Origin: DASWRT01 sp036403035
GTDB taxonomy: Bacteria > Pseudomonadota > Alphaproteobacteria > ATCC43930 > CGMCC-115725
Direction of reading: 5' to 3'
Assembly (NCBI GenBank): GCA_036403035.1
Contig: DASWRT010000381.1
Span: 1-10,745, forward strand
DNA: 10,745 bases
The position numbers and the translations under genes were made by a program. Each line of letters starts with the position of its first letter. The first letter of the stretch is position 1. The notes beneath the pieces were generated by a model. The model saw nothing but the letters and a program-made list of their open reading frames with translations. It had not been told where the DNA came from and did no database searches. Shown piece after piece: positions 1-5,679 of the stretch.

Positions 1-151
1 TCCGGAACCGATTCCAGTCCGATTGCGGAACGGCCTTGAGCCTGTATGCAGGCGGTTGATCGCCGATCGGACTCGGAGCGGTGCTGCCCACGCCGGGGAT
101 CGGTGCCGTGCCGTCATTGCTCTCGTCGTCCATATAGCCGAAAGAAGGCAT
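1..151 (-). CDS. Hypothetical protein downstream of terminase, 5' part only
   Basis: This is the first 50 codons of a minus-strand gene that runs off the left edge. The ATG at 151-149 is preceded by a very good ribosome binding site (AGGAGAGGA at 158-166, six bases from the ATG), and the frame is open to the window edge. The protein starts MPSFGYMDDESNDGT and is acidic and Pro/Gly-rich at first, then becomes more basic (AYRLKAVPQSDWNRF). It lies 135 bp downstream of the large terminase on the same strand, where tailed phages usually carry portal or head genes or a small connector. I do not recognise the family and the fragment is too short to name. The start is well supported by the Shine-Dalgarno sequence and the normal codon use. 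Confidence 0.6.
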   Translation of the reverse strand, partial: MPSFGYMDDESNDGTAPIPGVGSTAPSPIGDQPPAYRLKAVPQSDWNRFR

Positions 152-196
152 CGTTCATCCTCTCCTGCTGTCGTCCTCTCGGCCCGGCCCAGCGTA

Positions 197-215
197 CGCG
201 AGGAGCGGCCTCGCG
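197..215. other. GC-rich hairpin between terminase and the next gene
   Basis: CGCGAGG (197-203) pairs with CCTCGCG (209-215) across a 5-nt loop, in the 135-bp gap between the terminase stop and the next minus-strand gene. No T-tract follows on either strand, so it is not a convincing intrinsic terminator. It could be a processing or attenuation hairpin, or chance in GC-rich DNA. Confidence 0.3.
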
Positions 216-286
216 CTTCCGAGAAGCGCCGCCGAGTCCCTGCCGTCCGAGATGTCTTCCTCTGAAAGGCGTCGCCGCCCGCGCGC

Positions 287-1645
287 CTACACGATGCCCA
301 TCGGCCCGTACTTGAGCGGCCGCCCCCACGCGCCGTCCTGCGGCGTGGCGAAGCGCAGCATCATCATCGCGTAGCGGGACGCGCTCATCAGGTCGTCCGC
401 AAGCTTCACCACCCGGCCGTCCTTGCGGTGATAGAGCCGGAACTCGGCGAACCAGTCCCCGAGGTGGCGGAACACCTTCCAGCGCCCGGTCTGCATCCGG
501 TCCAGCATCTCGAAGAGCCCGGCCTCGACGCCATTCGACCCGTCTTCGAACGTCGCGTGCTCCGGCAGCATCAAGAGGCTCTGTCGCCTGTACTGTTCGG
601 CAAGCTGCTCGCCGCTATCCTTGCTGTGCTGCAGCCCGTCATGCGGCCACGCCCACGGCAGTCCGGCGCCCCACGGCCGAAGCGCCGCCGCGTGGATCAC
701 CGGCGTCGCTTCCTTCACGCGATAGGCGCGGGTGACGTAGATGCAATCGGCGTCGCGGTCCCAGGCCAGCGTCACCGCGGCCGTCGGGTGATCCCAGCCG
801 AAATCGATCCCGCCGATCTGTGGCCAGTGCGCCGGGATCGCGAACGGCTCGACGGCGACCGTCTCCTCCGCGACCGGGAAAATCCGTCCCGAGCCCAGCA
901 CCGGAACTCCGTTCGCCCGCGCCTCGCGCTCGTGCGGCGGATAGGCGGCGACGATCCGCGCCCGCTCCTCCGGCGTGTAGTGCGGGGCGTCGTCGATCGT
1001 CATCTGCGTCACGTGCCGGTCGGGCGTGGGCGTCTCAAGGAAGGTCCGCACCACCTCGGACATTCCGAGCAGCGGCGTGAAGGTCAGCCAGACGAGCCCG
1101 CCGGTCGCATTCGTCCGCGTCAGCCCTTCGCTGTAGATGTCCGGCGGCGGCTCCTCGTCGAACCAGACGCGGTCGAGCGTCTCGCCCTGCCATCGCTCCC
1201 TGCCTTTCTCGTAGGATTTCAGCACGATCAGCGACGTCCCGCCGGAGATGTGCTGCACCTTGATCGTATCGATGAGTCCCGAGACACCGCGCGCCGCGCT
1301 CGTCTCCAGGATCGCATCCGGCGGCAGCGATCCGGTGCCCCAGGCTTCCGGCCGGCCGAGCAGCAGGCGCTGAACGTTGTCCCGCGTCGACTCCGCGGTA
1401 ACCCCGGCGACCCACGAAACGGTCGGCCTTTCGAATCGCCGCCCGCGCCACCACGCCGGGTAGCGTCCGGTCGCGTGGACCGCCTCCTCGATGCTGCCGG
1501 CGAGCGTCTTGCCGAGCTGATTCCCCGCCATGAAGAGGCGTTCGCGATGCCCGTCGCCCGCGGCGTGGAACTCCGCCTGTTTAGGATACGGCCGGTAATG
1601 CGCCAACCGGTTCAGGTTCGTTCGTTCCGCTACCCTCCGATCCAT
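287..1645 (-). CDS. terL: Phage terminase large subunit (DNA-packaging ATPase/nuclease)
   Basis: The large terminase powers DNA translocation into the procapsid and cuts the concatemer. From the chosen ATG (1645) it is 452 aa. In order it shows the conserved entry block RPYPKQAEFHAAG (about 18-30), Walker A MAGNQLGKT (39-47), a Trp-rich RYPAWWRGRRF block, Walker B RVWFDEE (159-165) and a TFTPLLG coupling-type motif (188-194). The RNase H-fold nuclease follows, with likely metal ligands in GGIDFGWDHP (D281), PHDG (D336) and ADDLMSASRY (D417/D418). It is complete, with no lesion. The start is uncertain: an in-frame GTG at 1657 and an ATG at 1720 are possible, and none has a clear Shine-Dalgarno. 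All candidate starts overlap the upstream small-subunit gene, so translational coupling is likely. The identity is firm from the ATPase plus nuclease motif order. Confidence 0.95.
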   Translation of the reverse strand: MDRRVAERTNLNRLAHYRPYPKQAEFHAAGDGHRERLFMAGNQLGKTLAGSIEEAVHATGRYPAWWRGRRFERPTVSWVAGVTAESTRDNVQRLLLGRPEAWGTGSLPPDAILETSAARGVSGLIDTIKVQHISGGTSLIVLKSYEKGRERWQGETLDRVWFDEEPPPDIYSEGLTRTNATGGLVWLTFTPLLGMSEVVRTFLETPTPDRHVTQMTIDDAPHYTPEERARIVAAYPPHEREARANGVPVLGSGRIFPVAEETVAVEPFAIPAHWPQIGGIDFGWDHPTAAVTLAWDRDADCIYVTRAYRVKEATPVIHAAALRPWGAGLPWAWPHDGLQHSKDSGEQLAEQYRRQSLLMLPEHATFEDGSNGVEAGLFEMLDRMQTGRWKVFRHLGDWFAEFRLYHRKDGRVVKLADDLMSASRYAMMMLRFATPQDGAWGRPLKYGPMGIV

Positions 1646-2081
1646 CCGGCTGAGCACCAGCGGGTTGACGATCCGCGGCGATCTGCGCGCGCAACTCGGC
1701 GATGCAGGCGGTAAGCTCATCGTCGGTCAATCCATCGATCGGGTCCGGCACGGGCGGCGGCAGCGGCGGCTCTTTCGGCAGCAGTGAGGCCAGCAGCTTC
1801 AAATATTCGACGGGCTTCTCCGCCCGGATCGCGGCGATGACCGTCGGACCGTGCTGGGCGAAGTCTGCGGCGAGCGCCGCGAGAACATCCGTGCCGGAGC
1901 GGGGCGGCGGCGGGACGGCGCCTGCGGACGACGCCGCGCTCCGTCTCCTCGAGGTCTTCCGCGCGGGCGTCGGCGATCGGTCGGTCGCGCCCGTCGCGGT
2001 GCTGCTGCGCTTTCGCCGTGTGCTCCCTGGCCGGGATCGCGAATCCGAGCCGTCGGACGAGGTCTTGCCGGTGTGCGCCAT
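1581..2081 (-). CDS. Small-terminase-like protein upstream of terL
   Basis: This 166-aa protein lies immediately upstream of the large terminase and overlaps its start. Residues 1-63 are low complexity, rich in Ser, Arg, Thr and Pro, and probably disordered. Residues about 64-104 form a helical block (LAADFAQHGPTVIAAIRAEKP followed by VEYLKLLASLLPKE) of the kind found in short proteins preceding terminase in alphaproteobacterial prophages. A Pro-rich linker and a second helix, GLTDDELTACIAELRAQIAA (117-136), follow, then a polar tail. From the position and this block I infer a small-terminase or packaging-adaptor role. No DNA-binding HTH is visible, so a chaperone-like partner is an alternative. 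ATG 2081 is preferred over the in-frame ATG at 2135, which lies only about 7 nt from the predicted transcription start; neither has a strong Shine-Dalgarno. Confidence 0.75.
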   Translation of the reverse strand: MAHTGKTSSDGSDSRSRPGSTRRKRSSTATGATDRSPTPARKTSRRRSAASSAGAVPPPPRSGTDVLAALAADFAQHGPTVIAAIRAEKPVEYLKLLASLLPKEPPLPPPVPDPIDGLTDDELTACIAELRAQIAADRQPAGAQPDGSEGSGTNEPEPVGALPAVS

Positions 2082-2418
2082 AGCGAAGCCTGCAACGAAA
2101 AACCCGCCGCGGCGGTGCCGGGCGGGCGCAATCATCGAGAATGACCACCTTGTACCAATTCACTTCCGGACTGTCAACGCCCGATTGCGCATCGGCGGAG
2201 ATTCTTACCCTTAACGCGTCCACTTCGGATCAGCCGGCGCGACGGCATCCGTCATAATGTCGTCGCAAGCGGATGAGAGAATGCAGCATCTGCCACTCCG
2301 CCGGACGGGAGCCTCACCGTTGACGCTTCCCGACTCTTTCGGGATTCACTCCAAAGAGCCTTCGCGTCGGCATGGCGGTTGCAGGTAAAAAACCGGTTGC
2401 GACTGAGGGAGGCGAGCG
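2082..2418. other. Intergenic region between divergent packaging and accessory genes
   Basis: This 337-bp stretch holds no convincing gene. It contains the minus-strand promoter for the terminase genes. Near 2320 there is a weaker plus-strand TTGACG without a clear -10. A small hairpin CCCGA/TCGGG lies at 2329-2343. Just before the next gene there is an A-tract with a short AACCGGTT palindrome at about 2391-2398. The ORFs that cross it do not show the local codon bias. Confidence 0.5.
2149..2177 (-). promoter_or_regulatory. Promoter for the packaging operon
   Basis: On the minus strand a perfect -35 TTGACA (2177-2172) is followed, after exactly 17 bp, by TACAAG (2154-2149; 4 of 6 matches to the -10 consensus). 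Transcription would begin near 2142 and give a leader of about 60 nt before the ATG at 2081. It is the only good promoter seen upstream of the small- and large-terminase genes. Confidence 0.55.
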
Positions 2419-2775
2419 ATGGTAACGGATCCGGGCTTCTTCACCCCGCGCTGGGATGTTGCGGCGGACGAGCTTGACGCGCCGCGGACGGCCCTGGCAG
2501 CAGCCGCCACCGCGGCACTGGCGGCGCAGCATGACCGTCATGCCAAGGCTGCCGACGCGTTGCGGTTGCTGCGTGAGGCATGCTTCGCGGTTCCGCCGAA
2601 GGCGCTCGTCGGCCTCACCTTCCCGATCGGCTCGGATGCCATGATCGAAAGCTTGGCAGAGCCTTGCCGCAATTGGTTGCCGTTTGCCGAAAGCCTGGGC
2701 GTCGCCGACGTTCGGCTGCTCCTCGTCGGTTTGGCGACCCCCGCCTGTCGCGACGTCCTCGACCGCTTCAGCTGA
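2419..2775 (+). CDS. Hypothetical protein, 118 aa
   Basis: I do not recognise this family. A strong Shine-Dalgarno (GGGAGG, seven bases before the ATG) and GC-rich third codon positions support a real gene. The protein has an Ala-rich amphipathic helical stretch at about 20-55 (LAAAATAALAAQHDRHAKAADALRL quoted in part only) and a mixed C-terminal half with three Cys (CFAVPPK, EPCRNW, PACRDV). There is no signal peptide and no obvious transmembrane segment. It is transcribed divergently from the terminase genes and converges on the next minus-strand gene with only about 40 bp between stops. It is a small phage accessory gene of unknown role; position alone does not identify it. Confidence 0.62.
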   Translation: MVTDPGFFTPRWDVAADELDAPRTALAAAATAALAAQHDRHAKAADALRLLREACFAVPPKALVGLTFPIGSDAMIESLAEPCRNWLPFAESLGVADVRLLLVGLATPACRDVLDRFS

Positions 2776-2814
2776 CCCGGCTGCGGCTTGGAGTTGTCTC
2801 AGTAGGCTCTAAAC

Positions 2815-3231
2815 TCAACCCTTGCTCGGCTCTTCTCCAGCGGAACTGCGGCTTGGCGCAGGGTCCGCAAGGATCCGTGCGACGCGCTGCTCGGCGGTTG
2901 CATGATCGCTGTCCGGATGCCGGCGTAGCCACAGATCGACGGCATGCGCCCTTCCGCTCTCCGGATGCAGGCCGGCAGCAACCGCATAGCGGTACGCGGC
3001 AACGATCGCTTCGGCTTCTTCCGACGCGTCGTCTTCATTCATCGACGCGGACGGCAGCAGCCGCAGCCTGACCAGCGTTTCCGTGACGATGCGCCGGGCA
3101 CGCGCCGGATCGCGCTCGGCCGAAACCGCGCGGTAAGCCTCGACCGCTTCCGCGATGCAGTTCTGCGTTGACTGGTCGCGCGTCGCTGCAGCAAGGAAAG
3201 CCTCCATCGCGGCTTTCTCGATCGCGTCCAT
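2815..3231 (-). CDS. Hypothetical helical protein, 138 aa
   Basis: The start is set at ATG 3231, which has GGAGG six bases upstream; a longer TTG start at 3270 has no such site. Codon use is typical of the region. The protein begins MDAIEKAAMEAFLAAATRDQ and looks entirely alpha-helical and acidic: helices at about 1-38 and 41-60, an acidic linker MNEDDASEEAEA (64-75), a helix with AAYRYAVAAGLHP (78-90), then HAVDLWLRRHPDSDHATAEQRVARIL (96-121, quoted here as two helical turns around WLRRHP). There is a single Cys, no membrane segment and no known catalytic motif. It is divergent from the S24-like gene at 3369, and the 137-bp gap between them contains the latter's promoter. Function unknown. 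Confidence 0.72.
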   Translation of the reverse strand: MDAIEKAAMEAFLAAATRDQSTQNCIAEAVEAYRAVSAERDPARARRIVTETLVRLRLLPSASMNEDDASEEAEAIVAAYRYAVAAGLHPESGRAHAVDLWLRRHPDSDHATAEQRVARILADPAPSRSSAGEEPSKG

Positions 3232-3318
3232 CGGCGCCTCCGTCGACGGCTGTCGGCAACCGAGCGGCAAACGCTCGTCATCTGCATTAGCTCCTTTCGC
3301 GCAGAGAAATCGATCCGC

Positions 3319-3346
3319 TTGACAAGTGATTCACCGATTTGAAAAC
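3319..3346 (+). promoter_or_regulatory. Promoter of the S24-like gene
   Basis: A perfect -35 TTGACA at 3319-3324 is followed after 16 bp by GAAAAC (3341-3346), a weak -10. The predicted transcription start (about 3353) lies just upstream of the GGGGAGGA ribosome binding site (3357-3364). The inverted arms AAATCG (3307-3312) and CGATTT (3335-3340) flank the -35 and could form an operator. The 13-bp block at 3314-3326 recurs exactly upstream of the repressor gene. Confidence 0.5.
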
Positions 3347-3368
3347 TCGCCTCAGTGGGGAGGACACG

Positions 3369-3680
3369 ATGGGTTGCCGCTTCGTCTGGCGAGTCGGAGA
3401 CGACTCCTATGCTCCTTTATTGTCGGTGGGCGACGAAATCGAGTATGTGGAACAACATCCGCGTCCTGGAGACCTCGCTCTCCTTGAAGTCGGTCCCGCA
3501 AGTGTTCCGCGTGTCGCCGAACTCGTCTGCACCGGCGTACACGATGTGATCGTGCGCGATATCCGCACTGGCGATGAGGAATGCATTGCCGCTCCGACGG
3601 TTCGCCGTGCGAGCCGGGTTGTCGGGGCGCGCAGCGCCGCCGGCGTCTTCACCAAGCTCAGCCGCCACTGGCCGGTTTAG
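3369..3680 (+). CDS. Stand-alone S24/LexA-like domain protein, Lys missing
   Basis: This 103-aa protein consists almost entirely of an S24-fold (LexA/CI C-terminal) domain with no HTH. GDDSYAPLLSVGD (10-22) aligns with the repressor's YDDSMHPMYKHG, placing S13 at the nucleophile. RPGDLALLEV (32-41) matches the following strand, and PRVAELV (47-53) matches IIKELV of the repressor. The general-base Lys is therefore Ala (A50), at the same 37-residue spacing from the Ser. VRRASRVVGAR near the C-terminus matches the closing strand (RVMFRIIGAL). ATG 3369 has a superb Shine-Dalgarno (GGGGAGGA), so an upstream TTG at 3339 is rejected. Known S24 autoproteolysis needs Ser plus Lys, so I infer a non-cleaving domain, perhaps a dimerisation partner, decoy or antirepressor. 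The fold call rests on alignment by eye. Confidence 0.72.
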   Translation: MGCRFVWRVGDDSYAPLLSVGDEIEYVEQHPRPGDLALLEVGPASVPRVAELVCTGVHDVIVRDIRTGDEECIAAPTVRRASRVVGARSAAGVFTKLSRHWPV

Positions 3681-3703
3681 AGCCTGTACACGGCATTTGA
3701 GAC

Positions 3704-3732
3704 GAATCCGTACTGAATCCGGTTGGTATCCG
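3704..3732 (+). repeat. Three heptamers phased at 11 bp (iteron/operator-like)
   Basis: GAATCCG occurs at 3704-3710 and 3715-3721, and the one-mismatch copy GTATCCG at 3726-3732. The start-to-start distance is exactly 11 bp each time. They lie in the 105-bp gap between the S24-like gene and the gene at 3786. Helical phasing of this kind fits cooperative binding of one protein on one DNA face. Confidence 0.45.
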
Positions 3733-3785
3733 GCGGCGACATTGCGATCTTGCGCACTTGAGAATGTGCTGCAAAGAGGTTCGCC

Positions 3786-4052
3786 ATGCTCGCCGACCGC
3801 CGCGCCGCCGATGCCGATCTCGACCGGCTGCGCACGCTTGAAGCGGAGTTCGCATCGCTGCTGCGTTCGGCGGCGACGCGATCCTGGGTTGCCGCCGCCT
3901 ATCACGCTGCTGCGACGGGCCCCGACGCCGGCGGCCCCGTTCCGGGAGAGCTGCTGCGCGGCTCGGTGATCGGGCGCGAGTTGGAGTCGCTCGTCAGGGA
4001 TCTGCCGGACGATGCTCTCCACGCCCTCGGACGCGAGGTGCGAGCGAGCTGA
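3786..4052 (+). CDS. Hypothetical helical protein, 88 aa
   Basis: I do not recognise this family. AAGAGG six to seven bases before the ATG and normal codon bias support it. It begins MLADRRAADADLDRLRTLEA, an amphipathic, possibly coiled-coil helix to about residue 45. A short Gly/Pro loop follows (TGPDAGGPVPG), then a second helical half ending SLVRDLPDDALHALGREVRAS. It has no Cys, no membrane segment and no catalytic motif. It lies 105 bp downstream of the S24-like gene on the same strand and 85 bp before the next small gene, so the three may be one transcript. The phased heptamers upstream could regulate it. Role unknown. Confidence 0.62.
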   Translation: MLADRRAADADLDRLRTLEAEFASLLRSAATRSWVAAAYHAAATGPDAGGPVPGELLRGSVIGRELESLVRDLPDDALHALGREVRAS

Positions 4053-4137
4053 ACCGGACATACCGGATTTCGCTCGCCGCCGCCTGCCGCCGGATCAGCT
4101 GGACCGGCGTTAGCAGCGTGTGACGAGGAGCGAAAGC

Positions 4138-4353
4138 ATGGCCCGAGAGCACCGCCGCCCGGCTGCCGGAAACACCGGCTTTCCCGACCACGACCCGTCA
4201 GCCGATGCTCAGCCCGCCATCGATATCGCGCGCCAGGGCAGCGAACGACAAGGAAGCGGGCCTGCCTATACAGGGCGGACGCCCGAATCCGACGATGATG
4301 GGGATGCCGCGCCGCCGCAGCGCGACAGCCGACGGCAACCGCGCAAGCGCTGA
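4138..4353 (+). CDS. Hypothetical disordered basic-tailed protein, 71 aa
   Basis: The start is ATG 4138, with GAGGAG eight bases upstream; a longer start at 4120 lacks a site. The protein begins MAREHRRPAAGNTGFPDHDP and is low in hydrophobics. An acidic patch (ESDDDGDAAPP, about 49-59) is followed by a basic tail (RDSRRQPRKR). It is probably intrinsically disordered. I do not recognise a family. Codon use fits the neighbours, though without homologues such a small hydrophilic ORF carries real risk of being spurious. It is the last plus-strand gene before the convergent DUF6456-like gene. Confidence 0.5.
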   Translation: MAREHRRPAAGNTGFPDHDPSADAQPAIDIARQGSERQGSGPAYTGRTPESDDDGDAAPPQRDSRRQPRKR

Positions 4354-4374
4354 GCAAGCGTCGACGCGGAAGCA

Positions 4375-4433
4375 CCCCGCCACGAGGGCGGGGCGAAAGC
4401 GGCCGGAAGCATCTTGTATGCTCGATCGGCCGG
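4375..4433. terminator. Paired hairpins between convergent genes
   Basis: In the 197-bp gap between convergent genes, CCCCGCC (4375-4381) pairs with GGCGGGG (4387-4393) over a 5-nt loop. A second structure follows, with AGCAT (4408-4412)/ATGCT (4418-4422) nested inside two CGGCCG copies (4400-4405 and 4427-4432). No U-tract is present on either strand, so termination is inferred mostly from the convergent context. The rest of the gap shows nothing. Confidence 0.35.
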
Positions 4434-4550
4434 AATGAGCGTTGGTGGAGCGAAGGACGGAGGACCGGAGATCGCCCGCGCCGTCCGCTCCGATGAATGT
4501 GCTTACCGGTTGAACATGCCGGACAGCCGTGCACGGCGCAGTGATGGCGG

Positions 4551-5063
4551 TCACATCCCCGTCTCGCGCCGTCCGATCTCCTCCTTCTGTAATCCGTACA
4601 CGTCGGCGAGCCGGTCGAGGCTCTCGCGCAGCAGCGGAAGGCGGCCGGATGCCCACTGATCGAGGCAGCAGACGTCGATCAGCACCGCGACCGCCTCGGA
4701 CGTCAGCGGCTTCACGGCCGTCAGCACCCGCCGCCTCGCGGCGAGCTGCGTATCGGTGAACTCGCGCGGCCCGCGCGGCACCCGGATCGTATAGCTGCCG
4801 ATGAGACGCGCGGTGCTGGTGGCGAGCGTCCAGTCGGCGCGGAAGCGGAGCCCGGCCGCGTGCTGCCGGTCGACGATGCTGCATCTGTCGAGATACCAGT
4901 CGAGGCGGCATTCGTGACGGACGCGGCGGCCCGTGACTCCGGGCAGGTCGGTCGATCGTGTAACCAACTCGCCATGCCGGGCGCGCTCCGGCGTGCCGTG
5001 GTCCGCGGCGGCGTCTGCCGCAACGGCGGGAGCCGGGTCGCGGCGTTTCGCCTGACCGCTCAT
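4551..5063 (-). CDS. DUF6456-like phage protein
   Basis: This 170-aa protein has a polar N-terminus (1-50), then CRLDWYLDRCSIVDRQHAAGLRFRAD (52-77, quoted for its RQHAAGxRFRxDW signature). After a Pro/Arg linker comes FTDTQLAARRRVLTAV (102-117), the VLIDVCCLDQW segment (127-137) and a final helix LLRESLDRLADVYGL (144-158). I recognise this pattern from alphaproteobacterial DUF6456 proteins, found in prophages and as chromosomal genes; the molecular function is unknown. The C-terminal half looks helical and may be DNA-related. The start is ATG 5063, which overlaps the upstream stop as TGATG and has a GGAGGGGG Shine-Dalgarno just before it, so the two genes are translationally coupled. A longer reading of the frame to 5864 crosses the RusA-like gene and the repressor and is not real. 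Confidence 0.85.
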   Translation of the reverse strand: MSGQAKRRDPAPAVAADAAADHGTPERARHGELVTRSTDLPGVTGRRVRHECRLDWYLDRCSIVDRQHAAGLRFRADWTLATSTARLIGSYTIRVPRGPREFTDTQLAARRRVLTAVKPLTSEAVAVLIDVCCLDQWASGRLPLLRESLDRLADVYGLQKEEIGRRETGM

Positions 5064-5560
5064 CACGCCCCCTCCCCTTCGACGGCGGCGATGCCGCCAC
5101 CCGGCGAGGCAAGTCGGACAACGACTCGCGGCGCGTCCGGGTCGAGCCCCGCATAAAGGTGCCGCTCGACGACGAGCCGTGCGCCGGCAATGATCGCCGC
5201 CCGCTCCAGCACGTCGACGATCAGCGAATCGTCGATCTCGCCGAGCAGACGGCGATGCCAGACTTGGCAGTCGAGCGCCAGCTCGCGCGCCAGCGGTCGT
5301 AGCGGGCGCCGGTTCAGGAGCTGCGACAGCGCCGCGTTTTGCCACGAGCGCGCATCGGCGGAGCGGACGAGCTGCGGCATGCCGCGGACCACGGCGATGA
5401 TCCGCGCAGCGTGGCGGGGCACCGGCTCGCCATGGATCGTCGCCGACCAGAGGACAGATGCGGGAATCGGTCGTTGCCGCGGCGGTGCACCGCCGGGCCG
5501 GAAATCCGGAAGCGGCCTCCGGTGCGAAACGTGGAATGATCGTGTCTGCCGATTTTCCAT
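5063..5560 (-). CDS. RusA-like Holliday-junction resolvase family protein, apparently degenerate
   Basis: RusA enzymes cut Holliday junctions as dimers and are common in lambdoid and alphaproteobacterial prophages. This 165-aa protein shows the family layout: a strand with GEPVPRHAAR near 44-53, a Trp-containing helix (SWQNAALSQLL, 72-82), LALDCQVWHRRLLGEIDD (94-111) and LDPDAPRVVVRL (139-150). The usual DLDN acidic motif reads EIDD (E108, D110, D111), and the downstream DD pair reads GA (126-127); the motif Lys is not visible. Metal binding is probably impaired. ATG 5560 has AAGGGG about ten bases upstream. It precedes and is coupled to the DUF6456-like gene, and is divergent from the repressor, so it sits where an early lytic gene would. 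Family membership is likely; loss of activity is inferred. Confidence 0.7.
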   Translation of the reverse strand: MENRQTRSFHVSHRRPLPDFRPGGAPPRQRPIPASVLWSATIHGEPVPRHAARIIAVVRGMPQLVRSADARSWQNAALSQLLNRRPLRPLARELALDCQVWHRRLLGEIDDSLIVDVLERAAIIAGARLVVERHLYAGLDPDAPRVVVRLASPGGGIAAVEGEGA

Positions 5561-5645
5561 ACTGGAAATACCCCTTGAATGATCCGGATAGTTTCATAGC
5601 TGATATGGATATAAACCGGCAAGTCCAAATCGGAAAACGTTCCGC
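5561..5645 (-). promoter_or_regulatory. AT-rich divergent control region with leftward promoter
   Basis: This AT-rich gap between the leftward RusA-like gene and the rightward repressor has the look of a phage switch. On the minus strand TTGGAC (5627-5622), 17 bp and TATCAG (5605-5600) form a plausible promoter; TTGCCG with TATGAA (5598-5593) is an alternative. Candidate operator elements are ATCCGGAT (5582-5589), GATATGGATAT (5602-5612) and CGGAA-N4-TTCCG (5631-5644), the last abutting the repressor's -35. Confidence 0.45.
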
Positions 5646-5673
5646 TTGACAAGGCTGTTCGGCGGCGGAAAAT
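5646..5673 (+). promoter_or_regulatory. Repressor promoter, probably leaderless
   Basis: A perfect TTGACA (5646-5651), 16 bp, then GAAAAT (5668-5673; 4 of 6). Transcription would start at about 5680, which is the A of the repressor ATG, and no good Shine-Dalgarno is present. The 13 bp at 5641-5653 are identical to those at the S24-like promoter. CGGAAAA occurs at 5631-5637 and again over the -10 at 5666-5672. Confidence 0.5.
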
Positions 5674-5679
5674 GCGGAC

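Noticed and set aside
1606..1630. GTTC repeats resembling the alphaproteobacterial LexA box
   Set aside because: The GTTC copies do not have the 7-bp spacing of a GTTC-N7-GTTC site and lie inside coding sequence.
428..1714. 428-aa plus-strand ORF opposite the terminase
   Set aside because: It is the antisense shadow of the large terminase, Arg/Pro-rich, with no domain; the minus strand carries all ATPase and nuclease motifs.
1717..2223. 168-aa minus-strand ORF overlapping the small-terminase-like gene
   Set aside because: Out-of-frame, Arg/Ala-rich translation; it would begin upstream of the predicted promoter, and the 1581-2081 frame carries the recognisable helical block.
3039..3287. 82-aa minus-strand ORF with a good AAAGGAG upstream
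   Set aside because: Its product is an Arg-rich shadow of the gene at 2815-3231, whose frame has proper codon bias and its own GGAGG. The AAAGGAG might serve a leader, but nothing shows it.
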